Shown in pieces: positions 51,301-59,296 of a DNA stretch of 64,000 nt. The notes below the pieces were generated by a model. That model was not told the DNA's origin and did no database searches. It worked only from the letters and a program-made list of their open reading frames with translations. The stretch lies in contig NZ_CP100404.1 of the NCBI RefSeq assembly GCF_024218775.1, positions 1,054,001 through 1,118,000 of the forward strand. Direction: 5' to 3'. The stretch is from Haloarcula marina (GTDB lineage: Archaea > Halobacteriota > Halobacteria > Halobacteriales > Haloarculaceae). Every line of letters begins with the position of its first letter. Within the stretch, counting starts at the first letter, position 1. The translations under genes were made by a program, and so were the position numbers.

Positions 51301-52230
51301 ATGGCAGTACTCGAAATTAACAATCTCCACGCGGAAGTCGCAGAAGAGGACGGTGAGACAATCCTTCAAGGTGTGAACCTCGAAGTCGAATCCGGCGAGA
51401 TTCACGCCCTGATGGGCCCCAACGGCTCCGGGAAGTCGACGACGGCGAAGATTATCGCTGGCCACCCGGCCTACAAAGTCACCGACGGCGAAGTCCTCAT
51501 TCACCTCGAAGACGACGAGTTCGGCGAGGACTTCGAGATTCCCGAAGACCTCCGCACGTGGAATCTGCTGGACCTCGAACCGAACGAGCGCGCGGCGCTC
51601 GGTATCTTCCTCGGCTTCCAGTATCCGGCCGAAATCGAGGGCGTCACCATGGTGAACTTCCTGCGAACGGCGCTCAACGCCAAACTCGAAGAGCGCGAGG
51701 AACTCTTCGAGGACGAAGACGAGGAGGCCGAGTCCGAGGGCGGCGACACCAACGAGGACGCCGCTGGCTACGACACCTCCCCGATGGAGGGCAACGTCGA
51801 GGAAGGCGAAATCGGCGTCGCCGAGTTCCAGGAAATCCTGCAGGAGAAGATGGAGCAACTCGACATGGACGAGCGCTTCGCCTCCCGCTACCTCAACGCT
51901 GGCTTCTCCGGTGGGGAGAAAAAGCAGAACGAGGTCCTCCAGGCCGCCATCCTCGAACCGTCCATCGCCGTGCTGGACGAAATCGACTCCGGGCTGGACA
52001 TCGACCGACTGCAGGACGTCTCCAACGGCATCAACGCGCTCCGCGACGAGCAGGGCGCGGGCATCCTCCAGATCACCCACTACCAGCGCATCCTCGACTA
52101 CGTCGAACCCGACCACGTCCACGTGATGCTCGACGGCCAAATCGCCAAGTCCGGCGGTCCGGAACTGGCCGAGCAACTCGAAGACGAGGGGTACGACTGG
52201 GTCCGCGAGGAAGCCTACGAGGCCGCATAA
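51301..52230 (+). CDS. sufC: Iron-sulfur cluster assembly ATPase SufC
   Basis: The 309-residue ABC ATPase has Walker A MGPNGSGKSTTAKIIAGHP, the SufC-typical LGFQYPAEIEGVTMVNFLR Q-loop segment, the signature NAGFSGGEKKQNEVLQAAIL and the Walker B end VLDEIDSGLDID. Between Q-loop and signature it has an acidic insert of about 40 residues (FEDEDEEAESEGGDTNEDAA), making it longer than the bacterial protein. SufC works with SufB and SufD to build Fe-S clusters. It is the first gene of the operon. Confidence 0.95.
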   Translation: MAVLEINNLHAEVAEEDGETILQGVNLEVESGEIHALMGPNGSGKSTTAKIIAGHPAYKVTDGEVLIHLEDDEFGEDFEIPEDLRTWNLLDLEPNERAALGIFLGFQYPAEIEGVTMVNFLRTALNAKLEEREELFEDEDEEAESEGGDTNEDAAGYDTSPMEGNVEEGEIGVAEFQEILQEKMEQLDMDERFASRYLNAGFSGGEKKQNEVLQAAILEPSIAVLDEIDSGLDIDRLQDVSNGINALRDEQGAGILQITHYQRILDYVEPDHVHVMLDGQIAKSGGPELAEQLEDEGYDWVREEAYEAA

Positions 52231-52262
52231 CACCCATCACTCTCCACCACTAACACCCAATC

Positions 52263-53693
52263 ATGAGCTCAGACCAAGACCACCTCAAAGAAACCGACAC
52301 CGAAGCCCGCTTCGAGTTCAAGAAGGAGGAGAAATCCGCCTTCGAAGCCGAGAAGGGCCTCACCGAGGAGACCGTACGGGTCATCTCGGAAGACAAGGAC
52401 GAACCCGAATGGATGCTCCAGCGCCGCCTGCGCGCGCTGAAGCAGTTCCAGGAGATGCCGATGCCCGAGGGCTGGCCGGGTGCGCCCGACCTCTCGGAAG
52501 TCGACATCGAGGACATCGTCCCGTACATCCGCCCGGACATCGAGACACGCGGCGGCGCAGAATCGTGGGAAGACCTCCCCGAGGAGATTCAGGACACGTT
52601 CGACAAACTGGGCATCCCGGAAGCCGAGAAGAACGCCCTCTCCGGCGTCGGCGCGCAGTACGAGTCCGAAATCGTCTACCAGAACATGCAGGAGCGCTGG
52701 GAGGAGAAAGGCGTCATCTTCTGTGACATGGACAAGGCCGTCCAGGAGCACGAAGACCTCGTCAAAGAGCACTTCATGACGAAGTGCGTCCCCCCGAGCG
52801 ACAACAAGTTCGCCGCGCTCCACGGCGCGGTGTGGTCCGGCGGGTCGTTCGTCTACATCCCCGAGGACACCACCGTCGAGATGCCGGTACAGGCGTACTT
52901 CCGCATGAACAGCGAGGGGATGGGCCAGTTCGAGCACACGCTCATCATCGCCGAGGACAACTCCGAGGTCCACTACATCGAGGGCTGTTCCGCTCCGAAG
53001 TACTCGGCGTTCAATCTCCACTCCGGCGGCGTCGAAGTGTTCGTCGGCGAGAACGCCCACGTCCAGTACTCCACGGTCCAGAACTGGTCGAAGAACACCT
53101 ACAACCTCAACACCAAGCGCGCCATCTGCGAGGCCGACGGCACGATGGAGTGGGTCTCGGGCAGCATGGGCTCGAAGGCCACGATGCTGTACCCCTCCAC
53201 CGTCCTCAAGGGCCCCGGCGCGACGGACAACCACATCACCATCGCCATGGCCGGCGAGGGTCAGGACATCGACACCGGCGCGAAGGTGTACCACAACGCC
53301 CCGGAGACGAAGTCCACCATCGAGTCCAAGTCCATCGCGAAGGACGGCGGCCGCACGAACTACCGCGGCCTCGTTCACATCGCCGACGGCGCGGAGAACT
53401 CCTCGACGTCCGTCGAGTGTGACGCGCTGATGTTCGACAACGAGTCCACCTCCGACACCATGCCGTACATGGAGATTCAGGAGTCGAAGGTCGACGTGGC
53501 CCACGAGGCGACCGTCGGCAAAATCGGCGACGAGGACGTCTTCTACCTCCAGTCGCGCGGACTGGACGACGACGACGCGAAGCAGATGATCGTCGCCGGG
53601 TTCATCGAACCCATCACGGAGGAACTGCCCATCGAGTACGCAGTCGAACTCAACCGCCTCATCGAACTGGAGATGGAGGGTTCGCTCGGATAA
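52263..53693 (+). CDS. sufB: Iron-sulfur cluster assembly scaffold SufB
   Basis: The 476-residue protein matches SufB: VYQNMQERWEEKGVIFCDMD, the VPPSDNKFAALHGAVWSGG region, VQYSTVQNWSKNTYNLNTKR in the beta-helix core and YMEIQESKVDVAHEATVGKI followed by DDAKQMIVAGFIEPI at the C-terminus. SufB with SufC and SufD is the scaffold on which clusters form. An N-terminal charged region of about 60 residues precedes the core. It follows sufC by 32 bases and precedes sufD by 2 bases. Confidence 0.96.
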   Translation: MSSDQDHLKETDTEARFEFKKEEKSAFEAEKGLTEETVRVISEDKDEPEWMLQRRLRALKQFQEMPMPEGWPGAPDLSEVDIEDIVPYIRPDIETRGGAESWEDLPEEIQDTFDKLGIPEAEKNALSGVGAQYESEIVYQNMQERWEEKGVIFCDMDKAVQEHEDLVKEHFMTKCVPPSDNKFAALHGAVWSGGSFVYIPEDTTVEMPVQAYFRMNSEGMGQFEHTLIIAEDNSEVHYIEGCSAPKYSAFNLHSGGVEVFVGENAHVQYSTVQNWSKNTYNLNTKRAICEADGTMEWVSGSMGSKATMLYPSTVLKGPGATDNHITIAMAGEGQDIDTGAKVYHNAPETKSTIESKSIAKDGGRTNYRGLVHIADGAENSSTSVECDALMFDNESTSDTMPYMEIQESKVDVAHEATVGKIGDEDVFYLQSRGLDDDDAKQMIVAGFIEPITEELPIEYAVELNRLIELEMEGSLG

Positions 53694-53695
53694 CA

Positions 53696-54907
53696 ATGAG
53701 TACGCAGGTACACGCCACACTCTCCGAAGACCAGGTCGAACAGATTTCCGAGGACCTAGACGAGCCAGAGTGGCTCCTCGAAACCCGTCTGGAGGCCCTC
53801 GCGGCGCTCGAAGACCTCGAGATGCCCGAGGTCATCCAGACGCCGGGTCGCAAGTGGACCAACCTCGACGCGCTCGACTACGAGACGCTGGTCGACCCGC
53901 TCGACTACGCCCAGGAGAAAGACCGAATCGACGCCGAGGGCGTCGACGTCCTCTCGTGGAGCGATGCGCTCGACGAACACGGCGACCTCATCGAGGACCA
54001 CTTCGGCTCCGTCGTCGACCCCCAGCGGGACTACCTGACGGCGCTGTCCACGGCGCTGTTCTCGGCCGGGACGGTCGTCTACGTCCCCGAAGGAGTGGAC
54101 GCCGAGGACGTGAAGATTCGGACGACGATGAACAGCCAGTCGCTGTTCAACTACACGCTCGTCGTCGCCGAGGAGTCCGCCTCGGTCACCATCCTCGAAC
54201 GCCAGACCACCGGCGACGACGTCGACGGCGACCGGTACTACTCCGGCGTCGTCGAGGCCGTCACCGGCGAGAACGCCTACGTCCAGTACGGCACGCTCCA
54301 GAACCTCTCCGAGGAGAGCTACAACTATCAGGTCAAGCGGGGCCACGCCGACACCTACGGCACCATCAACTGGATAGAGGGCAACATCGGCTCGCGGCTC
54401 ACGAAGTCCAGCGTCGAGACCCGCCTGCTCGGTGACTCCTCCGAATCCCAGATCGTCGGGGCCTTCTTCGGCCACGACGACCAGCACTTCGACATCGCCG
54501 CTCGCGTCTGGCACGAGGCCGAACACACGGTCGCCGACCTCGTCACCCGCGGCGTCTTGGACGACGCGGCCCGGTCGGTGTACGAAGGCGTTCAGGACGT
54601 CGGCCGAGAGGCGTGGGACACGTCCTCCTACCAGCGTGAGAACACCCTCATGCTCTCGGACGAGTCCGAGGCCGACGCCTCGCCGAAACTCATCATCAAC
54701 AACCACGACACCGAAGCCTCCCACTCTGCGACGGTCGGGCAGGTCGACGCGGAGGATATGTTCTACATGACCTCTCGCGGTGTCAACCCCGAACGCGCGA
54801 AGAACATGCTCGTCGAAGGGTTCTTCGTCCCCGTGTTGGAGGAAGTCGAAGTCGACGAACTCCGCGAGGACCTAGACGACCTCATCTACGAGCGACTGCG
54901 GCAGTAA
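53696..54907 (+). CDS. sufD: Iron-sulfur cluster assembly protein SufD
   Basis: The 403-residue protein is a shorter homologue of SufB with the same beta-helix core: GENAYVQYGTLQNLSEESYN, DQHFDIAARVWHEAEHTVAD and NNHDTEASHSATVGQVDAED, and the terminal MTSRGVNPERAKNMLVEGFF. SufD pairs with SufB in the SufBC2D complex and helps iron acquisition. Its ATG lies 2 bases after the sufB stop, so the two are very likely coupled. No sufS or sufE gene is seen in the window. Confidence 0.95.
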   Translation: MSTQVHATLSEDQVEQISEDLDEPEWLLETRLEALAALEDLEMPEVIQTPGRKWTNLDALDYETLVDPLDYAQEKDRIDAEGVDVLSWSDALDEHGDLIEDHFGSVVDPQRDYLTALSTALFSAGTVVYVPEGVDAEDVKIRTTMNSQSLFNYTLVVAEESASVTILERQTTGDDVDGDRYYSGVVEAVTGENAYVQYGTLQNLSEESYNYQVKRGHADTYGTINWIEGNIGSRLTKSSVETRLLGDSSESQIVGAFFGHDDQHFDIAARVWHEAEHTVADLVTRGVLDDAARSVYEGVQDVGREAWDTSSYQRENTLMLSDESEADASPKLIINNHDTEASHSATVGQVDAEDMFYMTSRGVNPERAKNMLVEGFFVPVLEEVEVDELREDLDDLIYERLRQ

Positions 54908-54953
54908 CCGTCGAGACGCTCGCTTTCTTTCGTTCTCGACCCGCCAGCAACGG

Positions 54954-56597
54954 CTACGCCGTCCGGGTCCGCGGCTGACCGAGGCGGAGCCAACAGTAGT
55001 CGTACCCGCCCAGTTCGACAGAGAGCGTGTCACTGTCGAGTGAGTAGTCGCCCGGGCCGAGCAGGTGCGTGGCAACGTCGCCCGGGGCGTCGAGTGACAC
55101 CGACACCGGGTCAGGACCGACGTTGTGGGCCGTCAGGAGCGTGGTGCCGTCCCACTCGCTTCGGTGGACGAACACCGTCTGCTCGTCGGTGTCGACGACC
55201 GATTGCTGGCCCCGCGAGAGTTCCGGGCAGGCTTTGCGCGTCTCGACGATTGCCCGGACGCGGGCGAGCAGTGAGTCGGGGTCGGCGCGCTGGGCGGCGA
55301 CGTTGACCGCCTCGGGGCCGTACTCGCCGTCGACGAGCGGTCTGACGAACGAGTCGGGGTCCGCGGTGGAGAACCCGGCGGTCGGGTCGTCGGTCCACTG
55401 CATCGGCGTGCGGACGGCGTCTCGGCCCGGGAGCGAGAGTTCGTCGCCCATCCCGATTTCGTCGCCCGCGACGACGATGGGCGTGCCCGGCAGCGCGAAA
55501 CAGAGACTCGTCGCACAGGCGAGACGGTCGGTGTCGCCGCCGAGTATCGACGCGAGGCGACGGCGGACGCCGCGGCCGTAGATACGGGTGTCGTGGTCGG
55601 CGCCGATGACCTCGATGGCCCGCTGGAACTGCTCGTAGGGCAGGGGGCCGAGGTTCAGTTCGTCGAAGTTCCGGAGGAAGTTCGCCCACTGTCCGCACTC
55701 GACGATGTCCTCGTAGGCCGGGAGGCGGTCGAACGCCTCGGCGAGGTGGTCTGCGTTCTCGTCGGCGAGCGCCCACAGGAGGTGGGCGTTCGAAACGAAC
55801 GACAGGAGGAGGTCGAACTCGTCGCCCTCGCCGAAGTACCGCCGGAGTTCCGCGGGTTCGTCGTCCGCTTCGGCGAGCAGGACCGTTTCGTCGTCGACCT
55901 CGCTGACGGCGCGCTTCATCTGCTTGAACAGGACGTGGGGTTCGTCGATGGAGACGGGGACGGCCCCTTTCGCGCCGATCATCGGCGTCGCCGCGTCGAC
56001 GCGGAAGCCGTCCACGCCCTGTTCGGTCCAGAACTGGAGGACGCGCTCTATCTCTGCCTGCACGTCGGGGTTCGAGACGTTCAGGTCCGGTTGGAAGTGG
56101 TAGAACTGGTGGTAGTAGTATGCGTCGGCGGCCTCGTCGTACGTCCAGACAGATTCCTCCTCGCCGGGGAAGATGGTGTCCTCTTCGGGCGCGTCGGCGG
56201 GGTCGTCGGTCCAGAGGTAGTATTCCCGGTATTTCTCGTCGCCGTCGCGCGCCCGCTGGAACCACTGATGCTCCGTCGACGTGTGATTGAATACCATATC
56301 GACGAGGACGCGCATCCCGCGGTCGTGGGCGTCGTCGAGGAACCGATGGAAGTCGCCCATCGTCCCCAGTCGCTCGTCGATACCGTAGTAATCGGCCACG
56401 TCGTAGCCGTTGTCCCGCCACGGACTCGGGTAGAACGGCAGGAGCCACAGACACGTTACCCCGAGGTCGTCGAGGTAGTCGAGGCGGTCCCGCAGGCCGA
56501 CGAAGTCGCCGATACCGTCGCCGTTCCCGTCGGCGAACGTCTTCACGTCGAGCGAGTACAGGACTGCATCTCGGTACCAATCGGGATGTGTCGTCAT
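54954..56597 (-). CDS. Trehalose synthase-like GH13 protein with altered region IV
   Basis: The 547-residue protein is a GH13 alpha-amylase-family enzyme closest in pattern to maltose/trehalose isomerases (TreS): DGNGDGIGDFVGLRDRLDYL, WLLPFYPSPWRDNGYDVADY, VDMVFNHTSTEHQWFQRARD, the nucleophile motif GVDGFRVDAATPM and the acid motif VLLAEADDEP. Region IV, usually FLRNHDE in TreS, reads FLRNFDEL, with Phe in place of the His that stabilises the transition state. The third catalytic residue, Asp, is kept. Activity may be altered. The C-terminal beta-domain (SVSLDAPGDVATHLLGPGDY) is present. I chose ATG 56597; 56609 is another option. Confidence 0.82.
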   Translation of the reverse strand: MTTHPDWYRDAVLYSLDVKTFADGNGDGIGDFVGLRDRLDYLDDLGVTCLWLLPFYPSPWRDNGYDVADYYGIDERLGTMGDFHRFLDDAHDRGMRVLVDMVFNHTSTEHQWFQRARDGDEKYREYYLWTDDPADAPEEDTIFPGEEESVWTYDEAADAYYYHQFYHFQPDLNVSNPDVQAEIERVLQFWTEQGVDGFRVDAATPMIGAKGAVPVSIDEPHVLFKQMKRAVSEVDDETVLLAEADDEPAELRRYFGEGDEFDLLLSFVSNAHLLWALADENADHLAEAFDRLPAYEDIVECGQWANFLRNFDELNLGPLPYEQFQRAIEVIGADHDTRIYGRGVRRRLASILGGDTDRLACATSLCFALPGTPIVVAGDEIGMGDELSLPGRDAVRTPMQWTDDPTAGFSTADPDSFVRPLVDGEYGPEAVNVAAQRADPDSLLARVRAIVETRKACPELSRGQQSVVDTDEQTVFVHRSEWDGTTLLTAHNVGPDPVSVSLDAPGDVATHLLGPGDYSLDSDTLSVELGGYDYCWLRLGQPRTRTA

Positions 56598-56664
56598 GAT
56601 GCTCGTCATCCACGTCGAGTGCCCGTGGGCTAAAGCTATCGCCGCTCCCGGGCCACAGGGAAGG

Positions 56665-56671
56665 GTTTACG
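56665..56671 (+). promoter_or_regulatory. TATA element upstream of the ferritin-like/DtxR operon
   Basis: GTTTACG lies about 25-31 bases before the ATG at 56696 rather than before the GTG at 56728. If it sets the start site, transcription begins near 56696 and a short upstream reading frame precedes the ferritin-like gene. Confidence 0.4.
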
Positions 56672-56695
56672 TTCGGTCCTCTCCGAACTCACGGC

Positions 56696-56731
56696 ATGAC
56701 AGTATCGCCGCGCTCGGGGGTGCCACGGTGA
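56696..56731 (+). other. 11-codon upstream reading frame overlapping the ferritin-like start
   Basis: The frame ATG...TGA encodes MTVSPRSGVPR and its TGA (56729-56731) overlaps the GTG start at 56728 (GTGA). The ATG is at leaderless distance from the TATA-like element at 56665. It could be a leader peptide that couples translation to the following gene, but this is inference from position only. Confidence 0.35.
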
Positions 56732-57210
56732 GTCTGACGCAACCGGTCGCGTCCGACCACCAACTCGCCCGCCTCCTGCAAATCGGTATCGTCCTCGAAG
56801 AGGTGGTCGAGGCCCGCGCCGGGAAGCACGCCGAAGAGACGGACGAGGCGACCGACCCGGCCCTCGAAGCCCTTCTGGCGTCCGCCTCCGAGGAGTCCGC
56901 CGACCACCGCCGACGGCTGGAAGCGCTCGTCGACGACCTCGAAGCCGAGACGGTCCCCTTCGAGGAGATACAGATGCTCGTCGAGGCCCAGTACGAGGCC
57001 GACAAGGACTTCGACGGCGTGTTGTACGATCAACTGTGCAACGAGGAGACGGCGTACAAGTTCTACGACGACCTCATCGCCTCCATCGAAGCCTCCGATA
57101 CGACGTTCAGTATCGACCGCGAGCGACTGCTCGAGGTCCTCCGGACCATCCGGGCGGAGGAAGCCGACGGCGTCGAAGAAGTGACAGACCTCATGGAGAC
57201 GCGACAATGA
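56728..57210 (+). CDS. Ferritin-like (rubrerythrin-type) helical protein
   Basis: From the GTG at 56728 the product is 160 residues and helical: QLARLLQIGIVLEEVVEARA, ALLASASEESADHRRRLEAL, and EIQMLVEAQYEADKDFDGVL then YDQLCNEETAYKFYDDLIAS. Paired E-E-x-x-x-A-R and E-x-x-H-R-R-like spacings suggest a four-helix ferritin-like fold with possible metal ligands. The next gene, a DtxR-family metal regulator, overlaps its stop by 4 bases, favouring a role in iron storage or oxidant control. The exact family was not verified, and upstream in-frame starts read as shadow. Confidence 0.7.
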   Translation: MSLTQPVASDHQLARLLQIGIVLEEVVEARAGKHAEETDEATDPALEALLASASEESADHRRRLEALVDDLEAETVPFEEIQMLVEAQYEADKDFDGVLYDQLCNEETAYKFYDDLIASIEASDTTFSIDRERLLEVLRTIRAEEADGVEEVTDLMETRQ

Positions 57211-57641
57211 ACACGCAAGCCCAGTACCTGAAGGCTATCTACCTCACGCAGCAACAGGCCGACGGTCCCGCCTCGACCGGCAAAATCGCGGACTTGCTCG
57301 ACGTGAGTCCGGCGAGCGCCAACGAGATGATCGGCAAACTCGAAGATCGCGGCCTGCTGGACCACGAGAAGTACAAGGGCGTCGACCTCACCGACGACGG
57401 CATCCAACAGGCCCGCGACGCCCTCCAGAACTACTGCATCATCGAACGATTCCTGCTCGAAGTGCTGGAAGTCGAGGAGTTCCGTACCGAGGCCAAGCAA
57501 CTCGAAGGCGTCATCGACGAGACGGTCGCAGAACGCCTCGACACCATCATCGACCGCGAACCGCAGTGTCCCGATTGCTTCAACGCCGAGGACGACGTCT
57601 GCGGACTACTCAAAGTCGAAGCCGAGATTTCCGGCGACTGA
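57207..57641 (+). CDS. DtxR/SirR-family metal-dependent transcriptional regulator
   Basis: The 144-residue protein starts MNTQAQYLKAIYLTQQQADG and has the DtxR winged helix (STGKIADLLDVSPASANEMI, then LEDRGLLDHEKYKGVDLTDD) and a metal-binding/dimerisation part (IERFLLEVLEVEEF). A Cys-rich C-terminus (CPDCFNAEDDVCGLL) carries extra ligands. DtxR-like proteins repress iron or manganese genes when metal-bound. Relatives in haloarchaea are called SirR or Idr. The C-terminal SH3-like domain of DtxR is absent. Its ATG overlaps the ferritin-like stop, so it probably controls or is controlled with that gene. Confidence 0.88.
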   Translation: MNTQAQYLKAIYLTQQQADGPASTGKIADLLDVSPASANEMIGKLEDRGLLDHEKYKGVDLTDDGIQQARDALQNYCIIERFLLEVLEVEEFRTEAKQLEGVIDETVAERLDTIIDREPQCPDCFNAEDDVCGLLKVEAEISGD

Positions 57642-57719
57642 TTCTCGAAGCGTTCAAGTGCGTTCCGGCGATTGGTTCTGATACGTTCCGGAACGGCGCG
57701 GCCGGAACAGGCGAACGAC

Positions 57720-57758
57720 GTGCAGTCCCGTGGTGGTGAGCAATCTCGACGAGATTGC
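57720..57758 (+). repeat. Partial copy of the tRNA-Gln 5' end plus a hairpin
   Basis: Bases 57720-57735 repeat 57780-57795 exactly (16 bases, including the tRNA acceptor strand AGTCCCG). The copy then departs from the tRNA and runs into a perfect 8-base stem with a 3-base loop, GCAATCTC-GAC-GAGATTGC, at 57740-57758. The tRNA body is not repeated. This looks like a residual or rearranged piece of the gene. Confidence 0.75.
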
Positions 57759-57783
57759 GAGTCTCAGGGGACGAGTGAAGTGC

Positions 57784-57856
57784 AGTCCCGTGGTGTAGCG
57801 GCCAATCATAAGGGCCTTTGGAGCCCTTGACGGCGGTTCGAATCCGCCCGGGACTA
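57784..57856 (+). tRNA. tRNA-Gln(TTG)
   Basis: The 73-base gene folds as a tRNA: the acceptor strands AGTCCCG and CGGGACT pair over seven bases with discriminator A at 57856. The anticodon stem AGGGC/GCCCT encloses loop CTTTGGA, giving anticodon TTG (Gln, CAA codons), and the T arm is GGCGG-TTCGAAT-CCGCC. The D arm is GTGT...CATA with a weak pairing. No CCA is encoded and no intron is seen. It lies between the metal regulator gene and trmB on the plus strand, with the sequence TGAAG just before its 5' flank. Confidence 0.95.
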
Positions 57857-58066
57857 TTTCTGTCCGAACGAAGTGAGGACGAATAGCGGACGGTGGATTC
57901 GGATTCAGAGGACGAGCGAATTCGAGTCCTCGCGGTTCGAATCCGCCCGGGACTACTAATTCTGTGGCGAACCGAACGATGAGCCACGAATTCGCACCGT
58001 ACGGACGATTCGGGACCTGAAAGACGAACCGCGCGAATCTGTCTCCGGTGTGAATCCCCCGTAGAC
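57857..58066. other. Intergenic region after tRNA-Gln with hairpins and a tRNA 3'-end copy
   Basis: No gene is seen. There is an inverted repeat GAGGAC...GTCCTC (57908-57913 with 57926-57931), a 24-base copy of the tRNA 3' end (57932-57955), and a further hairpin AATTC-GTGGC/GCCAC-GAATT (57958-57992, one bulged T). The composition is slightly less GC-rich than coding DNA. The region could hold a small RNA or be remnant DNA. The convergent trmB gene ends at 58067. Confidence 0.5.
57932..57955 (+). repeat. 24-base copy of the tRNA-Gln 3' end
   Basis: Bases 57932-57955 are identical to 57833-57856, the T arm and 3' acceptor strand of tRNA-Gln. The copy begins and ends without further matching. 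A repeat of a tRNA 3' end 99 bases downstream is what a site-specific integration event leaves as its attachment-site pair, but nothing element-like lies between. Confidence 0.85.
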
Positions 58067-59122
58067 TCACTCAGAGAACGAGAGTTCGATACCGTGGGCG
58101 GCGACGTCTTCGAGCGTCGCGTCCCACCCACCGACGGTCACCGGTCCCTCGGCCGTCGACAGTTCGAGGCTGACGACTTGGGGGATGAATCCCGAGTTCG
58201 CGGAGATTGGTGGCTCGCAGACGTAGTCCCGAAGTGTCCCCTGCCACGTCCCGGCCCGTCCCGTCGTCGTGGCGTGGCCCTCGACGGTGACGGCGAGGTC
58301 GGAGGTCGAATCGAGGAGGTCGGCGTGGTGCTGCACGAGTTGGCAGGGGTTGAGGTAGCGAAGGGGCGGGGTTTCGGCGGCCCGTACCGGATTCGCGGCC
58401 AACCAGAACTGCTCGCTGTAGCGGTGGAACATTTCGAGGATGTTCTTGTCGTCGGTCACGAGCGCTGGCCGCGAAATCGACGGGGCGGCGATGGCGCGGA
58501 AGACGCCGTAGTTTCGGTCGGCGGCCACGAGCGTATCGGCACCGGGCCGCCAGTTGACGGCGACCGAATCGGGATAGTCCCGCCGGTGAATGGCGTCCTC
58601 GTCGTCGCCGACGAGGAGGAGGCGGACCGTGACGCCGCGGTCGGCGGCGGCGCGAATCTCGGGTTCGAACTCCGGATACCACGACACCGGGAGCGAGACG
58701 AACAGCCACCACTCGGCGCTCTCTATCGCGCGTCCGATGTGGCGGCGGATGGAGGTCTCTTGGCTGATGAAACTGATCGACCCGGTGCCGCTGTCGACTT
58801 CGTCGAACAGGTCGTTCAACTCGTCAGTCGCCGCGTCGAGGTGCGAGTTGAAATCGTCGAGGTGTCGCGCTTTCAGTTCGGCGAGCGCGACGGTCGGAGG
58901 GACGGGGACGGCCTCTTTCGCGTTGCTCCCCTTTCTGACTTCGACGAGGCCGAGACCCTCGAGGTCGTCGACGACGTCGTAGATACGCTGTTGGGGAATC
59001 TCGGCCTTCTCGGCCAGCGTGGATAGTCGTGCGGCGCCCAAGCCGACGGAGGCGATGTACGCCCGCGATTGGTACTCGTTCAGGCCGATTTCACGCAGAT
59101 TCTCGACGAGTTGCCCCCCCAT
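58067..59122 (-). CDS. trmB: TrmB-family sugar-responsive transcriptional regulator
   Basis: The 351-residue protein starts with a winged helix (GLNEYQSRAYIASVGLGAAR, then IPQQRIYDVVDDLEGLGLVE and VRKGSNAKEAVPV), followed by a coiled linker. The TrmB effector domain (about residues 115-250, SFISQETSIRRHIGRAIESA) and a C-terminal beta-rich sugar-binding part follow. TrmB regulates glycolytic and gluconeogenic genes in response to sugars in haloarchaea. The length and domain order match that protein. No target operon is next to it; its own upstream region (59123-59296) has AT-rich stretches. Confidence 0.88.
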   Translation of the reverse strand: MGGQLVENLREIGLNEYQSRAYIASVGLGAARLSTLAEKAEIPQQRIYDVVDDLEGLGLVEVRKGSNAKEAVPVPPTVALAELKARHLDDFNSHLDAATDELNDLFDEVDSGTGSISFISQETSIRRHIGRAIESAEWWLFVSLPVSWYPEFEPEIRAAADRGVTVRLLLVGDDEDAIHRRDYPDSVAVNWRPGADTLVAADRNYGVFRAIAAPSISRPALVTDDKNILEMFHRYSEQFWLAANPVRAAETPPLRYLNPCQLVQHHADLLDSTSDLAVTVEGHATTTGRAGTWQGTLRDYVCEPPISANSGFIPQVVSLELSTAEGPVTVGGWDATLEDVAAHGIELSFSE

Positions 59123-59296
59123 CTACGCACTCCCGGGCAGCCCCTGACCCACTCGAACGCTACTCATTAACGGTTATACTCCGCTTGCGATAATATGGGC
59201 TTCGGACGCCACAGGCAATGGTTGGGATGAATACATAACTATTTGTACTTGGATGAGATAGTATCGCTACTGGACACCACTACGAATGGTGAAGAC

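Noticed and set aside
57720-57955. Split tRNA genes
   Set aside because: The flanking pieces contain both acceptor strands, but the D arm, anticodon arm and variable region are absent, and an intact tRNA lies between, so I do not call them functional tRNA halves.
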